Assembly (NCBI GenBank): GCA_012934845.2
Contig: WNNJ02003078.1
Coordinates: 124,001 to 188,000, forward strand
Reading direction: 5' to 3'
Length of the DNA: 64,000 nucleotides
Source of the DNA: Pomphorhynchus laevis
Lineage: Eukaryota; Acanthocephala; Palaeacanthocephala; Echinorhynchida; Pomphorhynchidae
Part shown: piece by piece, positions 32,436 to 45,200 of the stretch
How the letters are laid out: each line of letters opens with the position of its first letter
Position numbering within the stretch: the first letter of the stretch is position 1
Translations under genes and position numbers: made by a program
Notes under the pieces: generated by a model
What the model saw: the letters and a program-made list of their open reading frames with translations, nothing else
Told to the model about the DNA's origin: nothing
The model's database searches: none

Positions 32436-32464
32436 CGTACGTCCAGGGTACATCCCGGAGTACG
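32436..32464 (+). promoter_or_regulatory. 5' UTR hairpin just before the family Z start codon (E9)
   Basis: CGTAC (32436-32440) pairs with GTACG (32460-32464); inside, CC/GG and GGG/CCC enclose a TACAT loop. It ends four bases before the ATG at 32469. Related hairpins precede E11 and E13, with pairing kept though bases differ. Confidence 0.6.
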
Positions 32465-32468
32465 CAGA

Positions 32469-35400
32469 ATGGTTCGCGGAAAACCAACAGATGAAATACG
32501 ATGTTGTAATTGCAACGGCGCAGCGGCCATTTGTCGTGGGTGCCGATGTGCGAAAAAATCAAGCCCGTGTGAATTGCAGAGCACCAGGCTGTCGTAATCG
32601 AATTAAAAATATATTCCTTAATTCGGAGTCTATCAATGTGAATTCTATCCAATGTCGAAATTCTACACAAACAGATCAGACTAGCATATTCAACGACCAA
32701 GTTCGTAAGGATACTAGTCAATTGATTACGAACAAAATCAGCCGGAGTTGTATTTCATGCATAGATTCAATAGATTCCTTATCTACATTTTGAAACAACG
32801 ATGCAACAGCACGGGCAAGGGCAGTAAGTAATATAACGACACCCAGTATTTCTATTGAATACATATATTATAAGGTATGTAATTGGCGCCCCAACCTCAT
32901 GCAACTTCCTATATGTACGGCGAGTAACGAATTTATAGATATTCTTTCTTCTTATTACAATTTAATAGCAAATGACAAAGATGATGGCCAAATCTCATTG
33001 ATGAAAGCAACGGTTTTTTCACAGTGTATCCTTCAAAAAATCCCAACGCGTAAGATCTCTTACACTAAAAATACCATTGAACGTCGTTTAAAGAGTTGGA
33101 AAGCGGAAGACTTTATAAGTGTATATGAAGAAGCATTGATGTTGCAGACAACATCCCATTGCAATGTGAAAACAAATAAGATTGATTGGCATAAAAACTA
33201 CATTCGGCTAATGGAGAATGGATGTGTAGCTTCAGCAACCAGACTTCTAGAATTTAAAGACGATTCACCCATTCTTTCTCCCGATTCGAAAGTTGGTACA
33301 AATACTGTAATAGAGAAGCTAGCAGAATTACACCCTTACCCTGCTGAAATAGATCAGAGTGTTATTCTATCGGATTTTGTTGATGGAGTAACTAGTCATC
33401 ATCCAGTCATATTTTATTCTATAAATGCAGACGAAATCATAGCAGCAGCAAGGAGAACACATGGTGGCGCTGGACCTTCAGGCTTAAATGTAATAATGTG
33501 GAAGAGAATGTTAACTGGATTCGGTATCCAATCTAAGAAGTTAGCAACATCACTAGCAGAATTTGCTATACGATTAGCTTCAGAGCATATCCATCCTAAC
33601 AGTTTGCGTGTGTTTGTAGCGAGTAGACTTACAGCTTTAAAAAAGACTGCAGGAATACGACCAATTTGCGTGGGACAAGTGGAACGACGGGTAATTAGCA
33701 AAGTCGTTTTAGGAAAAATTAGAGGACATATTCAGGATGTAATGGGAACTGTGCAATTGTGCGCATCACAGAGAAGCGGAATAGAATTCGCTGTTCATTC
33801 CTTATCAGATTCCTTTCACTCTCGGGTTGACTTTGGCTTACTGGCCGTGGATGCAACAAACGCTTTTAATTCCGTAAATCGACGTCTAACATTAGCAAAC
33901 ATAAAATTCATTTGTCCGTCTCTTGAAACAATACTAGTGAACTTATACATAAAATCATCAACAATGTTTACTGGTAGTGATCCGATATTTTCAAAAGAGG
34001 GTTTCACTCAAGGTGACCCTTTGGCCATGTCTGCATTTGCTGTTTCGACTCTACCACTCATCCTTCATATTCAAAAATGTTCACCATCTGTGATTCAACG
34101 ATGGTACGCAGACGATGCAAACTTTGTCGGTCCTAGCGATGATTTATCTAGAGCCTGGGAAATACTAAAAACAATAAGCCCAAAATTTGGATATTACGTT
34201 AATCCACTAAAGACACAGCTGCTAATACACAAGGAACATGAATTCGACACTAGCAACTTCTCTGGCTGTAAAATAAGTGAGCGTGCTATCGAAGTACTCT
34301 GAACTCCCATTGGAGCAGAAGCTGATGTTTTGGATATTATAAAAACCAGGATAACATCCTGGGCATCCACACTTGAAAGATTAGTTGAAGTTAGTAAAAT
34401 TGATCGACAAACTGCTTATTCCGGGTTAATACACTCTGTGCAATGGAAATGGATATATACTTACAGAACAGTACCAATGTGCACGGATGTCACTAGATGT
34501 CTTAAAAACCTATTGTATAGCGGTTTTATTGAGTCAATCGCACAAGCGAAAATTGAACAAGCACATAAAGAATTATTAACTCTACCGTTCAAGTTAGGGG
34601 GCATTGGGTTAGTTGATCCGGAATACATCGCTGACTTGGAATACGATTGTTCTCGTAGAATGTACGAAACCTATCGAGACGGATATTCATAGGGATGTTC
34701 AAACTCAAACAGCTAGAAATATTTCATACATTAGATTAAATGTAGCCAAATCGAGGAAATAATTAATACTAAAATCTCTACCATCGGATTACTTTAAGAT
34801 ATTGGCACATGCTAGTTACAAGGAAGCTTCATCGTGGCTATCTTCCCTATCTCTACGTCACGAGGGGTTTCGGCTTACAAACAATGAGTTTAGCGATGCA
34901 TTAGCAGATCGCTATGGATGGTCTTTGCAAGCATTAGAAAATAAAAAATGCATATGTTCTTCAGAAATGACTATCAATCATGCATTTTCGTGCGAGACTG
35001 GAGCGTTACCATCTATCAGGCAGAATGAAGTAAGGGATATATTTTCTCACCTCTTAAGCGGGATATGCAGTGGCGTGGAGGTTGAACAATTATTATCACC
35101 CGTTCCATCTGATTATCGTTTTAACAACAATAGCACAAGCATATCGAAAGAAGCGCGTCTGGATGTTGTATGTAGTGGACTATTGGGAAGCCGGTTTGAG
35201 CGGACATTTTTGGATGTCGCAATATTTAATGTACATGCTCCCTTTAACTCCCGAACTGAGTGTAAGGCTGACTTTGAATACAATGAAAAACGGAAAATTT
35301 CGAAGTATGGAGAGCGAATTTTAAGTTTAGAACAGGCGCATTTCAGTCCTTTAATTTTTTCGTCTTCAGGAGGATCAAGTCAGGAATCTAATAGGATAAT

Positions 35401-35632
35401 GAAGCAAATAGCGTCAAAATTAAGCTCAAAACGCGAACTCCCATATCCTCAAATAATAAAAAATATACGAATGAAAATTTCATATGCCTTAGCTCGTGCT
35501 GCATCTGCCTGTTTAAGAGCGCCACGCTCTACATATGGAAAACCTATTCACGATAATTTTCGATCAACAGAAGAGATGTCACGAAAGCCGGAAGATTCGA
35601 ATGAAATTATTATTAATTTAATAATAAAATAA
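32469..35632 (+). pseudogene. Family Z RT-endonuclease protein of E9, about five lesions
   Basis: MVRGKPTDEIRCCNC starts the cluster, which changes frame inside CAKKSSPC (VNCRAPGC lies in the next frame). 32899-34302 is a long open stretch with LPICTASNEFID, VIEKLAELHPYP, GGAGPSGLNV, QLCASQRSGIEFA, DATNAFNSVNRR, GFTQGDPLAMS and WYADDANFVG, so the RT palm is whole. A TGA follows EVL; the thumb is open in 34330-34692. After a degraded linker, 34802-35632 has EASSWLSSLSL, a knuckle with CICSSEMTINHAFSC, RQNEVRD (histidine of the RHN motif replaced), ARLDVVCSGLLG, LDVAIFNVHAPF and EKRKISKY. Confidence 0.87.
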
Positions 35633-35658
35633 TCTATTATTATTATTTGACAATCTAT

Positions 35659-35679
35659 GGGTTACCCGCAAATGGGCCC
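35659..35679 (-). promoter_or_regulatory. Family Z 3' UTR stem-loop (E10)
   Basis: Minus strand GGGCCCATTTGCGGGTAACC with full inner and outer pairing; 28 bases after the stop codon. Confidence 0.7.
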
Positions 35680-35707
35680 GTAAATGATAATTAAGTTCAG
35701 TTTGGGT

Positions 35708-38510
35708 TCAAAATTCTGGACGTCCGATTGCAGATCGCGTTCCTCTGATGCATCGCGATGTCATTTTTGCACGTAATAGGCCTAGACGCGTTCTAAGCTT
35801 TGTAAGCTCGTCGGGGTATCTGCTTGCTCGCTTATTTGCCAATTTAGATGCGATCCGTCTTAAAAGTTGTGTGGCATTTTCACCGCTTCCACCTGAGAAT
35901 GAGAAGACGGCGGGTACAAGAGACCCCCGCTCGAACTCTGTTATTCTTTCGAGATATTTACTGCGCTTTCGCTGTTGGTGGTACTTATAGCAGGACTCTG
36001 GTGTCTTGGAGGAGTTGGACTGAGCGAAAGCGTTAAACACGCAAATGTCGAAGAAAGTTCGCTCACTCCTATCACCATACAACCCTGAGCATGCAATGTC
36101 GAGCCTAGCATCACGGTCTTTTGTCGTTAAGCCGTTTCTAAAGTCAAAGTTTGGCGGGACTGGTGTAAGCAGCGGCTCGACTTGTACGTTATACGATGTT
36201 TCTGTTAGCTGATAGGCAATAAAATCGCGCACGGCATCGTGTCGCATCGACGGAAGCCCACCGAATGGGCATGAGAGAGCATGGGCAACTGTATTAATCT
36301 GCCTACATTTACATTGAGTTGGTGCGGATTTAGGCGTAATTCCGTATCTAGAAGAAATAGAATCACAAAACTCGATGTTACTTAATCGAGTTGCTCGATC
36401 GAATGTAGGATATCCGGATAGCCATGACGAAGCCCCTGTTGTTGAAGCATGCTCAATTGCGGTACACAGAATTCCACTCGCATTGCTCAAAATATCTTCT
36501 TGGTCTAGCTTTTCACTAGAGGCTTTTGCTGCCCGTAGATTTTTAATAATTGTCTCCTGCATAGAATTAAGTACCGAGCCAATATATCCTTGTATGCTTG
36601 GCTCACACACTGAGGTCGATGATCGATATTCGTTGCTTGGTAACGTGGACGGATCTCTAATGCATAAACCGCCGTTGCGAAAACTCAACTGGCATGTGCG
36701 CCATAAGATATCGTCTTGAGAAATATCAATGTCAAAAAGATGTGATATTGTAGACTTTAGTTTCAGTGTCAGAGGTGCGAACCACGCAGAGGGGCATTCA
36801 TAGCATCGTTGAGTATGTGTCCATTTATGCTGAATAGACTTAATTAAGCACACGTATGCAACCTGAGTGTCTAACTCTCCTACTTTCTTCAACTGTGACA
36901 CTAATGTGCAAAGGGAGGAAACTGATGATCGTATAAACGTCTCTATGTATTCGGCTGATCCGATTGGTACTCCAAGAACGGGTAAGCCATCCTCAACGAT
37001 GGAGACTCCAGCGTTATCAAGTAACGATTGGAAAGTCGAGATGTCGTTCCCGTTGGAATATACCTTGCATTTTTCTGGATTCAAGTGTACGCCATATGAG
37101 GGGCCGACGGATTGAAGCACCTTAAATGCTTCAATGACATCTTGTGGGGAACCTATGAGGTTGCCGTCGTCTGCGTACCATAACTGTTTAATGTTTGGGC
37201 AAGTTCTTTTGATACGGAGTAGTAACGGAAGTGTTGCAGAGGCAAATGCTGCCATCGAAAAGACGTCGCCCTGTGTAAATCCTTCAGCAGATAGTAAGAA
37301 TTCACTGTCAATTGTTAGCAGTGTCGGCTTTCTGTATAGGTTAGAAAGGACTGTGTTCAATGCTGGACAGATATTTGGCATGTTTGAGAGAGCGGTCATT
37401 CTATTCACTCTGTTGAATGCGTTGTCAGCATCTATTGTGAGTAGCACGAATGTAGGATTTCTCTTCAACGAGTCACGAATACCGTGAATAACACATTCGG
37501 TGCCAGCACGCTGCGAGGCGCAGAATTGGACGTTCCCGCATATTGTTTGCAGTTGGGGTGATATTATTTTCAATATTGATTTAGATATAATGCATCTGGA
37601 AACATCTCCTATTCCTATAGGACGTACGCCAGGATTTTTGCTAATCAAATGCAACTGGGTGAAACTCAGGAATGTCATCGATAGGCCTGCGCAGAATGGC
37701 GTCATCAGATTTTGCTGAAGCCATCGGATGCTTATCAATAAGAATTTGTCTCACTGTTTGGCCGTCTATTATTTCGTCTATTCGAAGAGGATGCCCTGTA
37801 CCATCATTTGATTCAAGTAATTTGACAGCAGCTGTCATTTTCCCACCAAGAACAAACTTCTGAACAGTTTTCAGAATATCATTATTTAGAGGATCATATA
37901 GCTTGTGGGAAGACTGAGACTGGAGAAAACGAGCTTCGTTGAGCAGCGTTTGCATATCTCCGCTTGTCCAACAATCAAGTCTGCGATCGAGAATTTGTTT
38001 TAGTTGCTTAGGGTTCGCTTTAGCAGGGCGCTGGAGGATTAACTGACTGATGACAACCGCGAGTGAAAGCGAGCAATCGTTTGTGGATGCTAATTCATAT
38101 ATCCGTGCAAGCTCTGAGATAAATCGCTTAGATCCGATGCATCTTGGTAGTCTAAACAGGTTTGGTTTCCAAAGAATAACTTCATGCAATATCGACTCCA
38201 CCGAGAGAGTATCTGATGAAGATTGGAGTTGCGAGATGGTTGCAGTTATAGGCTCAAGTTCTGTCTGAAGAATGTTCTGCGGACTTTTTGTTCCAACGTT
38301 TTGAGTTTCAGATGTAGCACGTAAGTGCGATGTAAATTGGACATTGGTAGACGCGTGTGTGGACAGCACCGGGTTTTTCCTGGAGCAGTTAGGAGCAGAG
38401 CACGTTGTGCAAGGTTTCGAATTGCGCGCACATTTACAGCGAATACATTTGGCTGCACTCGTGTTGCAGTTGCAGCATTTTGATAGCGAAGAAGGTATTC
38501 CTCTAGGCAT
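35708..38510 (-). pseudogene. Family Z RT-endonuclease protein of E10, one large deletion
   Basis: MPRGIPSSLSKCCNC opens a complete cluster; the frame holds LPRCIGSKRFISEL, VRQILIDKHP and FHPVAFD, ending at 37641. The next frame (676 codons, stop at 35708) continues from LHLISKNPGVRPIGIGDV. About 90 residues around the GGAGPSG block are missing, with a frame change at the join. After it everything is open: DADNAFNRVNRM, GFTQGDVFSMA, LWYADDGNLIG, thumb, knuckle CKCRQINTVAHALSC, RHDAVRD, EPLLTPVP, ARLDIACSGLYG, FDICVFNAFAQS and QQRKRSKY. E12 and E10 share GD followed by V and the ADDGNLIG box, so they form one subfamily. Apart from the deletion the copy is in good shape. Confidence 0.88.
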
Positions 38511-38831
38511 GTAGCGTCGATTTCAGAGCGTTGATACTGAGCACAGTGATTCTTTGTTTGGCAAGTAGCGATGATTTAATAGAACTTATTGAGCTCTGTG
38601 GTTGTATGTTATTTTATTGTAATTTGTGTAAGTAGTTAATGGGTATCAAGATAGTTTAAATAGATATTTAAATATATAAATAGATATTTGATATATAAAA
38701 TATTTAAATAGATATTTAAATATTTAGATAGATATTTTATTATTATTTTAATAATAAAATAATAATAATATTATTTTAATTTTTTTTTTTAATTTTTTTT
38801 AATAAATAATATATTATTAATTACAACATAT

Positions 38832-38850
38832 GGTTCCCTCAAATGGGCCA
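38832..38850 (-). promoter_or_regulatory. Family Z 3' UTR stem-loop (E11)
   Basis: Minus strand GGCCCATTTGAGGGAACC; loop ATTTGA as in R-C. Confidence 0.65.
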
Positions 38851-38881
38851 ATATACATTAAACATTGTTATGTATTATTAT

Positions 38882-41800
38882 TTATTCTAAAACATGAGAA
38901 TCATCCATCCGTTCGGATCCACGACTATATGGGTGACCTCTAGTCGACCGGCACCCTCTGATTGCATGTGAGGCAGCACGACACAGCAGCAAACTTATGA
39001 ACCTTCTGAGGCCACACAGGCATTCAGCATAGCTTTTATTCCCACGTGATGAACGCAATCGAGCAATTGTCCTGAGCAAAACCATGGCGTCGGGTCCCGC
39101 AGCACCAGAAGCCGTGAACACCAGCGGCATAAATCTACTCCTTTCGATATCGATGATACGTTCCGCGTATTTTGATCTTTTTCTCGCTTCATGAAAATCA
39201 AATGCAGCTTTTCTCGTAGACGCACACGATGGAGCAAAATGGTTGAAAACCGTAACGTCAAAGAACGTTCGCTCATATCTAGCGTCAGAAAGCCCAATGC
39301 AGACGATGTCGAGTCGCGCGTCGTCACTTCGACAAGTGACCCGATGATCAAAACAGTGATCACTATCTACCCGTTGTAATATCGGTTCGACACCAACCCC
39401 AGTACACACCTGTGATATTTCGGTGGCCAAGAAATCGCGTAAGGCGTTATGCCTTGTTATTACAACACCTCCTCGCTTGCACGAAAGCAAATGTGGGAGT
39501 TTCGCATCATCACCACACACACTTGTCCTTGGGAATCCCGATAGGGTCGAAGCCATATCGCAACGCAAGAGCATCTCTGAATTCATGTGGACACAAATGA
39601 CTGAATTCAGCTTTCACTGGAACTGCACTAATCCAAGAGGAAGCACCCTGTCCCAGTGCAAATTCCAGGGCTTGATGCATTGAGGCGGGTAAGATTGATC
39701 AAATGTATGCCAAACGCTCATCCACAACTTTTTGTCGTTCTTGATTCAACTCTTTTGTCAAGTTATTCTGAGCATCCCTGAGAAGATCACCTTGTAGCCC
39801 ACTATCAAATGTTTTACAAAATTTTTTCGAGCTTTCGAACTCGGTCAAAGCTGCGCTTACTGGATCAACAATGCCCATTCCACCCTTTGAAATTGGTGAC
39901 GAAATCAACGCGTGCATAACTGAGTTTAGATCTTGATCGAAAAGTGAGGGAGCCAAACCACTGAATATAGTATCCCGTTACGACAAATACAGATCCGTTT
40001 CACTTGGTGTCGATCTCATAAAGTGTGTCCATTTCCATTGTATTGACTTATTGAATCCTGAGAAAGCAGCATGGGGATCAAATCGTGATACAGTAGATAT
40101 ACGAGAAACAAGCTCAGTCCACTTTAATATTTTAATTTTTGTAATTTCCTTTACAAATTCGCCTGAGCCAATTGGCGCACCAAGCACCTCGATGCCATCG
40201 AACCGTGTCTCAATGTCTGCGGGAAGTGGATACACCCCTTCAGATTGCGGATGAAGGAGCATCTTGGTTTTGCTAGGGTTCACATTATATCCGAATGTTG
40301 GTCCTTGGATTTGGAGAAGTTGCCATACACGCAACAGATCCTCAGGCAAACCTACAAAATTCGCATCGTCAGCAAACCAACGCTGAACAATGTTTGGCAC
40401 GACTTGCTTGATCATACTTATCAACGGTAAGGATGCCATTGCGAAGGCAGCCATGGCTAAGGGATCTCCCTGGGTTACTCCCTCGCACGATGCTAAAGAT
40501 CCACCACCAAGTACCAGTTCTGCGTCGCCCGCATAAATGTTAGATAAGGACTGTGCTAGCCCAGGACAAGTGTGTTTGATATTGTGTAGCATAACATTTC
40601 GATTGACAGAGTTGAACGCATTCTTAGCGTCGACAGCGAGAATTCCATAGCTCTGGTTAGAAGAATACGTATCGCGAAGCGAGTGAATCGCAAAATCGAT
40701 CCCATTTCGCTGGGATGCGCAAAGTTGGACAATCCCGGCTACGTCTTGAAGATCATCTTTGACGCAGGACAATATGGTTTTACTGACAATGCGGCGAACA
40801 ACCTCTGATACACCAATCGGTCTAATTTTCCCATTATTCTTTGGTATTGATATCAACCGGCAAGCAGTAAACGCCTCTAACATCCGAGGGCTGAGTTGAA
40901 TAGTGCTAAGGCTCACTGCAAAATTTGCCAAAGCATCCGCTAGAGCCTTGGAATGCACGGAGAAGCTATTCAAGAGTTGTCTCCAAGCCATCGCATCCAG
41001 CCCTGATGGGCCAGCTCCACCTGAGGTTTTGTTGGCCGCTCGGATGATAGCTTCCCCATCTATGACAGAGAAGAGCGAAGGATGATGCTCTCTAACATTC
41101 GGCAAATCTCGTTGTAATAAAGCGGACGCATCAGCATCTGCGGCTGTTGGGTGTAGATTCTTCAGGTGTTCACGTACAGTCAAACCATCGACAATCGAAT
41201 CAGGATCTAGAATGCTCGACTGTTGGTTCTCTTCCAATATGGCAGTCGCCGCTGACAGCTTTCCACTTGTGACCAACTTGACATAGCGCTTTATCCAATC
41301 ATCAGTACGTGGGCTCAAACGCATAGGCATGCAACGTCGCTGTAATATTCTTGCCTCATTGAAAACATCGACGAATCTGCCATTTTTCCATAGTCTGATT
41401 CTGCGCTCCAGTGCTTTTCGGATCTCGGACACCTTTCTAGATGGAAGACGTTGCAAAACGCACCGGGACAAAATAGTGGCCTTTTTAAGTGCAAACATAT
41501 CATGGTTATCAGCTTCGGCTGCAATCTGATAGAGGCTAGCAAGCATTTCAACGAATTCATTCGACGCAGCACATCTTGGGAGTCGCATCGCACTAGGCCT
41601 CCATTGTATCACCACATCATAAATCGCCTGAAGTGAAAGAGACTGCCTATCAACAGGGTCGTGCAAGTTATCTACAATTGGATTATCAGTTGTCCGTGTA
41701 CTGCCACTATCAGTAAGGGGATTCAAATCCGCCACTCTACCTACTGGTTCAGCAGCAGAGGTTAAACACACTGTCTGAGGTCCAATATGCACGCTATTGT

Positions 41801-41927
41801 TACATTCAGGTGCACGGCAATTAACGCAAGGAGCTCCTGCCTTCGCACATTTGCAACCTTTGCACTTTGCTGATGGACCATTACATCCACAGCATAGCCT
41901 CTGGTTAGACGGTATTCCTTTGGGCAT
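38882..41927 (-). pseudogene. Family Z RT-endonuclease protein of E11, few lesions
   Basis: 649 codons are open from MPKGIPSNQRLCCGC: cluster, LPRCAASNEFVEML, VREHLKNLHPTA, GGAGPSGLDA, IRPIGVSEVVRRIVSK, QLCASQRNGIDFA, DAKNAFNSVNRN, GVTQGDPLAMA and WFADDANFVG. A single TAA (39978-39980) follows DLYLS; the same frame then continues through GGMGIVDP to 39699. A frame change precedes 39586-38882, which has a damaged knuckle (CGDDAKLPHLLSC), RHNALRD, EPILQRVDS, ARLDIVCIGLSD, FDVTVFNHFAPS and EARKRSKY. The copy is the second best preserved after E12. Confidence 0.88.
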
Positions 41928-42000
41928 ACAAGGCGACGTTCAATTGTTAGTTTCGATTGTCTTTGTGTCACAAAGTAAGTTGTAATCTTCCGCGCGAGTG

Positions 42001-42030
42001 CTCAACCCGGGAGGTACCCTGGGTGTACGA
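42001..42030 (-). promoter_or_regulatory. 5' UTR hairpin of E11
   Basis: Minus strand ACCCAGGGTACCTCCCGGG: CCC pairs with GGG and the inner GGG with CCC around a short loop. It is about 75 bases before the ATG. Confidence 0.5.
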
Positions 42031-42035
42031 CCTTA

Positions 42036-42110
42036 CGTCCTCTGAAACGCAGTCCTCTGAAACGCGGTCCTCTGAAACGCAGTCCTCTGAAACGCAGTCC
42101 TCTGAAACGC
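42036..42110 (-). repeat. Five 15-bp tandem units in the E11 leader
   Basis: Plus-strand unit AGTCCTCTGAAACGC, five copies with variation only at the first base of each unit. Confidence 0.9.
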
Positions 42111-42233
42111 AGTCTGTATATAGTTATTTGTTAACAGCTTAGAATTTCAAACTCATATTATTTTAATATTTTTTTTTTTAATAATTGATTTTTTTTGAAA
42201 AAAAAACAAACAAATATAGTTATACTATAAATT

Positions 42234-45200
42234 TTAGTTCATTGAGTTTGCAGGTCGATGTCGAGCAGAACGAGGACCGCGAATACACATCGAAATTGAA
42301 CGAGCCAACTGAATTCCAATCTTTGACCGTAATTTTGTCAATTCTTCTGAGTAGGAATGATTGTTTTTTATTGCCATCTTCTGTGCAATTCTCTGAATTA
42401 ATTGTGCAGATGATTTTACTGCTCCACCGAAACATGATAACACGATAGGTGCGAAATTCGCCCTCTCTATGGCAGTTACTCTCTCTTGATACTTAGCGAA
42501 TTTACGTGTTTCGTGATATGTAAAAGCAGCCCCAGCGGATTTCGAAAGGTTGGACGGAGCGAAAACGTTAAAAACGCAAGTATCAAATAAAGTTCGCTCC
42601 GAACGACTTCCATAAAAACCACAGCAGGCGATATCCAAACGTGCATCATGAGCGCGAGATGTAGATATGCGCTCGAAATGAATACTAGAATTTACTGGCA
42701 GTAGTGTTGGCTCTTTTTGCACATTATCACATATTTCTGTCAAGGTTTTAGAAAATACATCACGAATTGAATCATGTCTTATCGATGGATGACCACCGGT
42801 GGGACAGGTAAGTGAGTGAGCCAGAGAATTATGTTCACCGCAGGGGCAATGAGAGGGCGCGTCTAGTGGTAGTCTATGATATCGAGCTGCAAGTGCGTCA
42901 TGAAATTCTGCATTGCTAACTCGAGTCCAACGATCACTCGTAGGATATGTGGAGAGCCATGACGAGGCACCTTTGACTTGTAGATGTTCCATAATACGTA
43001 ACAAATTGTCACCAACATTAGCTACTCGATCTCTAAGCAATGACTTTTGAATATCAATCTTTGAAGTGCCTATAAGGGCAATGCGTTTGGATTGTTCAGT
43101 CCTTAAGTCCACACCGTATAAGCCATTTAAATAAGGAGTGCATATATCTTTTGAGCTTTTAAACTCTTCTATCGCAGTAAAACGTGGGTCAGCAATACCT
43201 AGACCACCTAGTCTTATCGGAAGGGAAAATAACGGCCATAAATAATCGTCGTCAGGCAATTTCAAATTAAAAAGCTTATCAAAACGCTTCTGAATGGTGT
43301 CATAGAGATCATCGAAACTACCAATTGAACAGTTTGTGGTTCTTTGCAAGTGAATCCATTTATGCTGAAGCGATCTGGTCATACTAGTATAGCTTATCTG
43401 CAAATCAAGAATACCCACGTCAGCAAGACGATTTACTAATGAGCAATAATTAGAGATCTTTTGTTCCGTAGTTTTATTTATATAATCATCTGTTCCAATA
43501 GGAGCACCGAGTACTAACGTGCCATCAACAACAATGTCGATTCCCGTTTCATTAAAAAGTTTGCGGGTACTATCTGCATTTTCGGGACTAGTTAGTAGAA
43601 CGCATTTGTTGCTGTTGACATGAAATCCGAAAGCACGGCCGTAGTCACACAAGAATTTGAAAGCCTTGTAAATTTGCACAGGTTCGCCGATTAAATTGCC
43701 ATCATCCGCGTACCAGAATTGGTTGATGTTAGGAAACTCCTCAGTAATGTTCAACAATAATGGCAGGGTTGCTACGGCAAAAGCTGGCATAGCAAGTACA
43801 TCACCTTGCGTAAATCCCTCTTGGGATTTGATGAAACTATCACCAGTTGAAAAATTTGAAGGGTTATCGTAAAAATTGTGTAGTATAGTAGACATAGAGG
43901 GACAAATGCGTGATATATTAGCGAGAGCTGCCTTTCGATTTATTCTGTTAAATGCATTATCTGCATCAACAGTGAGAAGAACTGCATCAGGATCTTTTAA
44001 CAGGCATTCGCGAACTGCGTGCGTGACGCACTCCACTCCAGCTCGTTGACCAGCGCACATTTGCAACCGTCCGCACACTTCTTGAATATCATTGGAAATT
44101 ATAGAAAGAATGGCTTTCGACATTATTCTCCTACTAACGTCGCCAATACCAATAGGCCTTATTCCCGATTTTTTGGATAAGGCTATTAATCTGCTTGAAG
44201 CCAATACATTTATAACATTAGTAGGCATAAGCTCAGTAGCTAAAGATTTTGCGAACGTTGACAAAACTTTAGTCAATTCAGCAGATTCGTGACCAAACTT
44301 AGTTAACATCTGTAGCCATGACTGTGCATCAATGCCGGAGGGACCTGCTCCACCTTTAACACGTTTAGCCATACGAATTATCAATTCACTATCGATTGAA
44401 TCAAAAATCACAGGGTGAAAATTTGGAACTGTGATTGGGAAAGACCAGTTAACAGCATGAGGAACTAATGGGCTCGGTACAGGGTGCTTGTCGAGTAATA
44501 ATTCCCGAACAGTTTTAGAACCAATCACATCCTCTGGTTGCAAAGGAACGCCATCATAAGAATCGTTGTCTAGAAGATGCATTGCTGTGTTCAGTCTAGA
44601 GCTTTCAACCAATGAGACGAATTTTTTGCGCCAATCTCTTGACTTCGAAGGTTGAATTTTTAAGGCTTTCATATTTTGAAGGGCCGAGGCTTCAGCGTAT
44701 AATCCAGCATAGTCATTATTGAACCACATGTCCAATCGTCGGGATAAAGTTGATTTCAATGATTTGGGAGATTGACGAGAATTACGTTGAAGAATAAGAT
44801 GTCCAAAGATGATGTACTTAGTAAAAGTTTCCGAATTAGTGAGAGAATCCCTGAATATGCGTGCAAGTTCTGATATAAATTGTTTGGACTCTGAACATTT
44901 TGGAAGTCGAAATAAGTTAGGTTTCCATTGTATGACGATCGAGAATATATCCTGTATAGACAATACATCGGACTCTTGACGAGTATTCATTGTGTAATTT
45001 ATATTTATATGGTTGTTAAGAGGACAATGCCGATGATCAGAGTTTTCACAATCTGAATTCGGTTTACTCAATATGGATATAGCAATATTATTGGAAGCTG
45101 TTGCGGAGCAATTTACTTCACGATTGGAACAATTCACAGCTGAGCAATTCAAGCATAGGATATTCTGCTTAGCACATCGACATCCTTTACATTTAGCATT

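Larger units (their letters stand above)
32111..35640 (+). mobile_element. Family Z retrotransposon copy E9
   Basis: The long leader (32111-32468) contains CTATCTTGATACCTATTAAC, three imperfect repeats of TCTAAAGTAAATACAATAAA (32285-32370) and a hairpin just before the ATG. The 3' end is an AATAATA-rich stretch that meets the tail of the opposite-strand copy E10. No 3' stem-loop is visible. Confidence 0.83.
35641..38690 (-). mobile_element. Family Z retrotransposon copy E10
   Basis: Minus-strand copy, tail to tail with E9. Its stem-loop is at 35659-35679 and its leader (38511-38690) carries ATTAACTACTTACACAAATT. 38690-38810 beyond the leader is a low-complexity AT stretch with repeats of TAGATATTTAAATA. 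Confidence 0.83.
38811..42150 (-). mobile_element. Family Z retrotransposon copy E11
   Basis: The stem-loop lies at 38832-38850 and the leader at 41928-42150. The leader holds a hairpin (42001-42030) and five 15-bp tandem units. It is head to tail with E12 upstream and E10 downstream on the minus strand. Confidence 0.83.

Noticed and set aside
35748-37718. Several plus-strand frames of 60-117 codons opposite E10
   Set aside because: All are antisense shadows of the 676-codon E10 frame.
38655-38810. Telomeric or centromeric repeat
   Set aside because: The TAGATATTTAAATA units are imperfect and few, and grade into homopolymer A/T tracts.
42036-42110. Satellite DNA
   Set aside because: Only five 15-bp units, confined to the E11 leader; better described as a leader tandem repeat.
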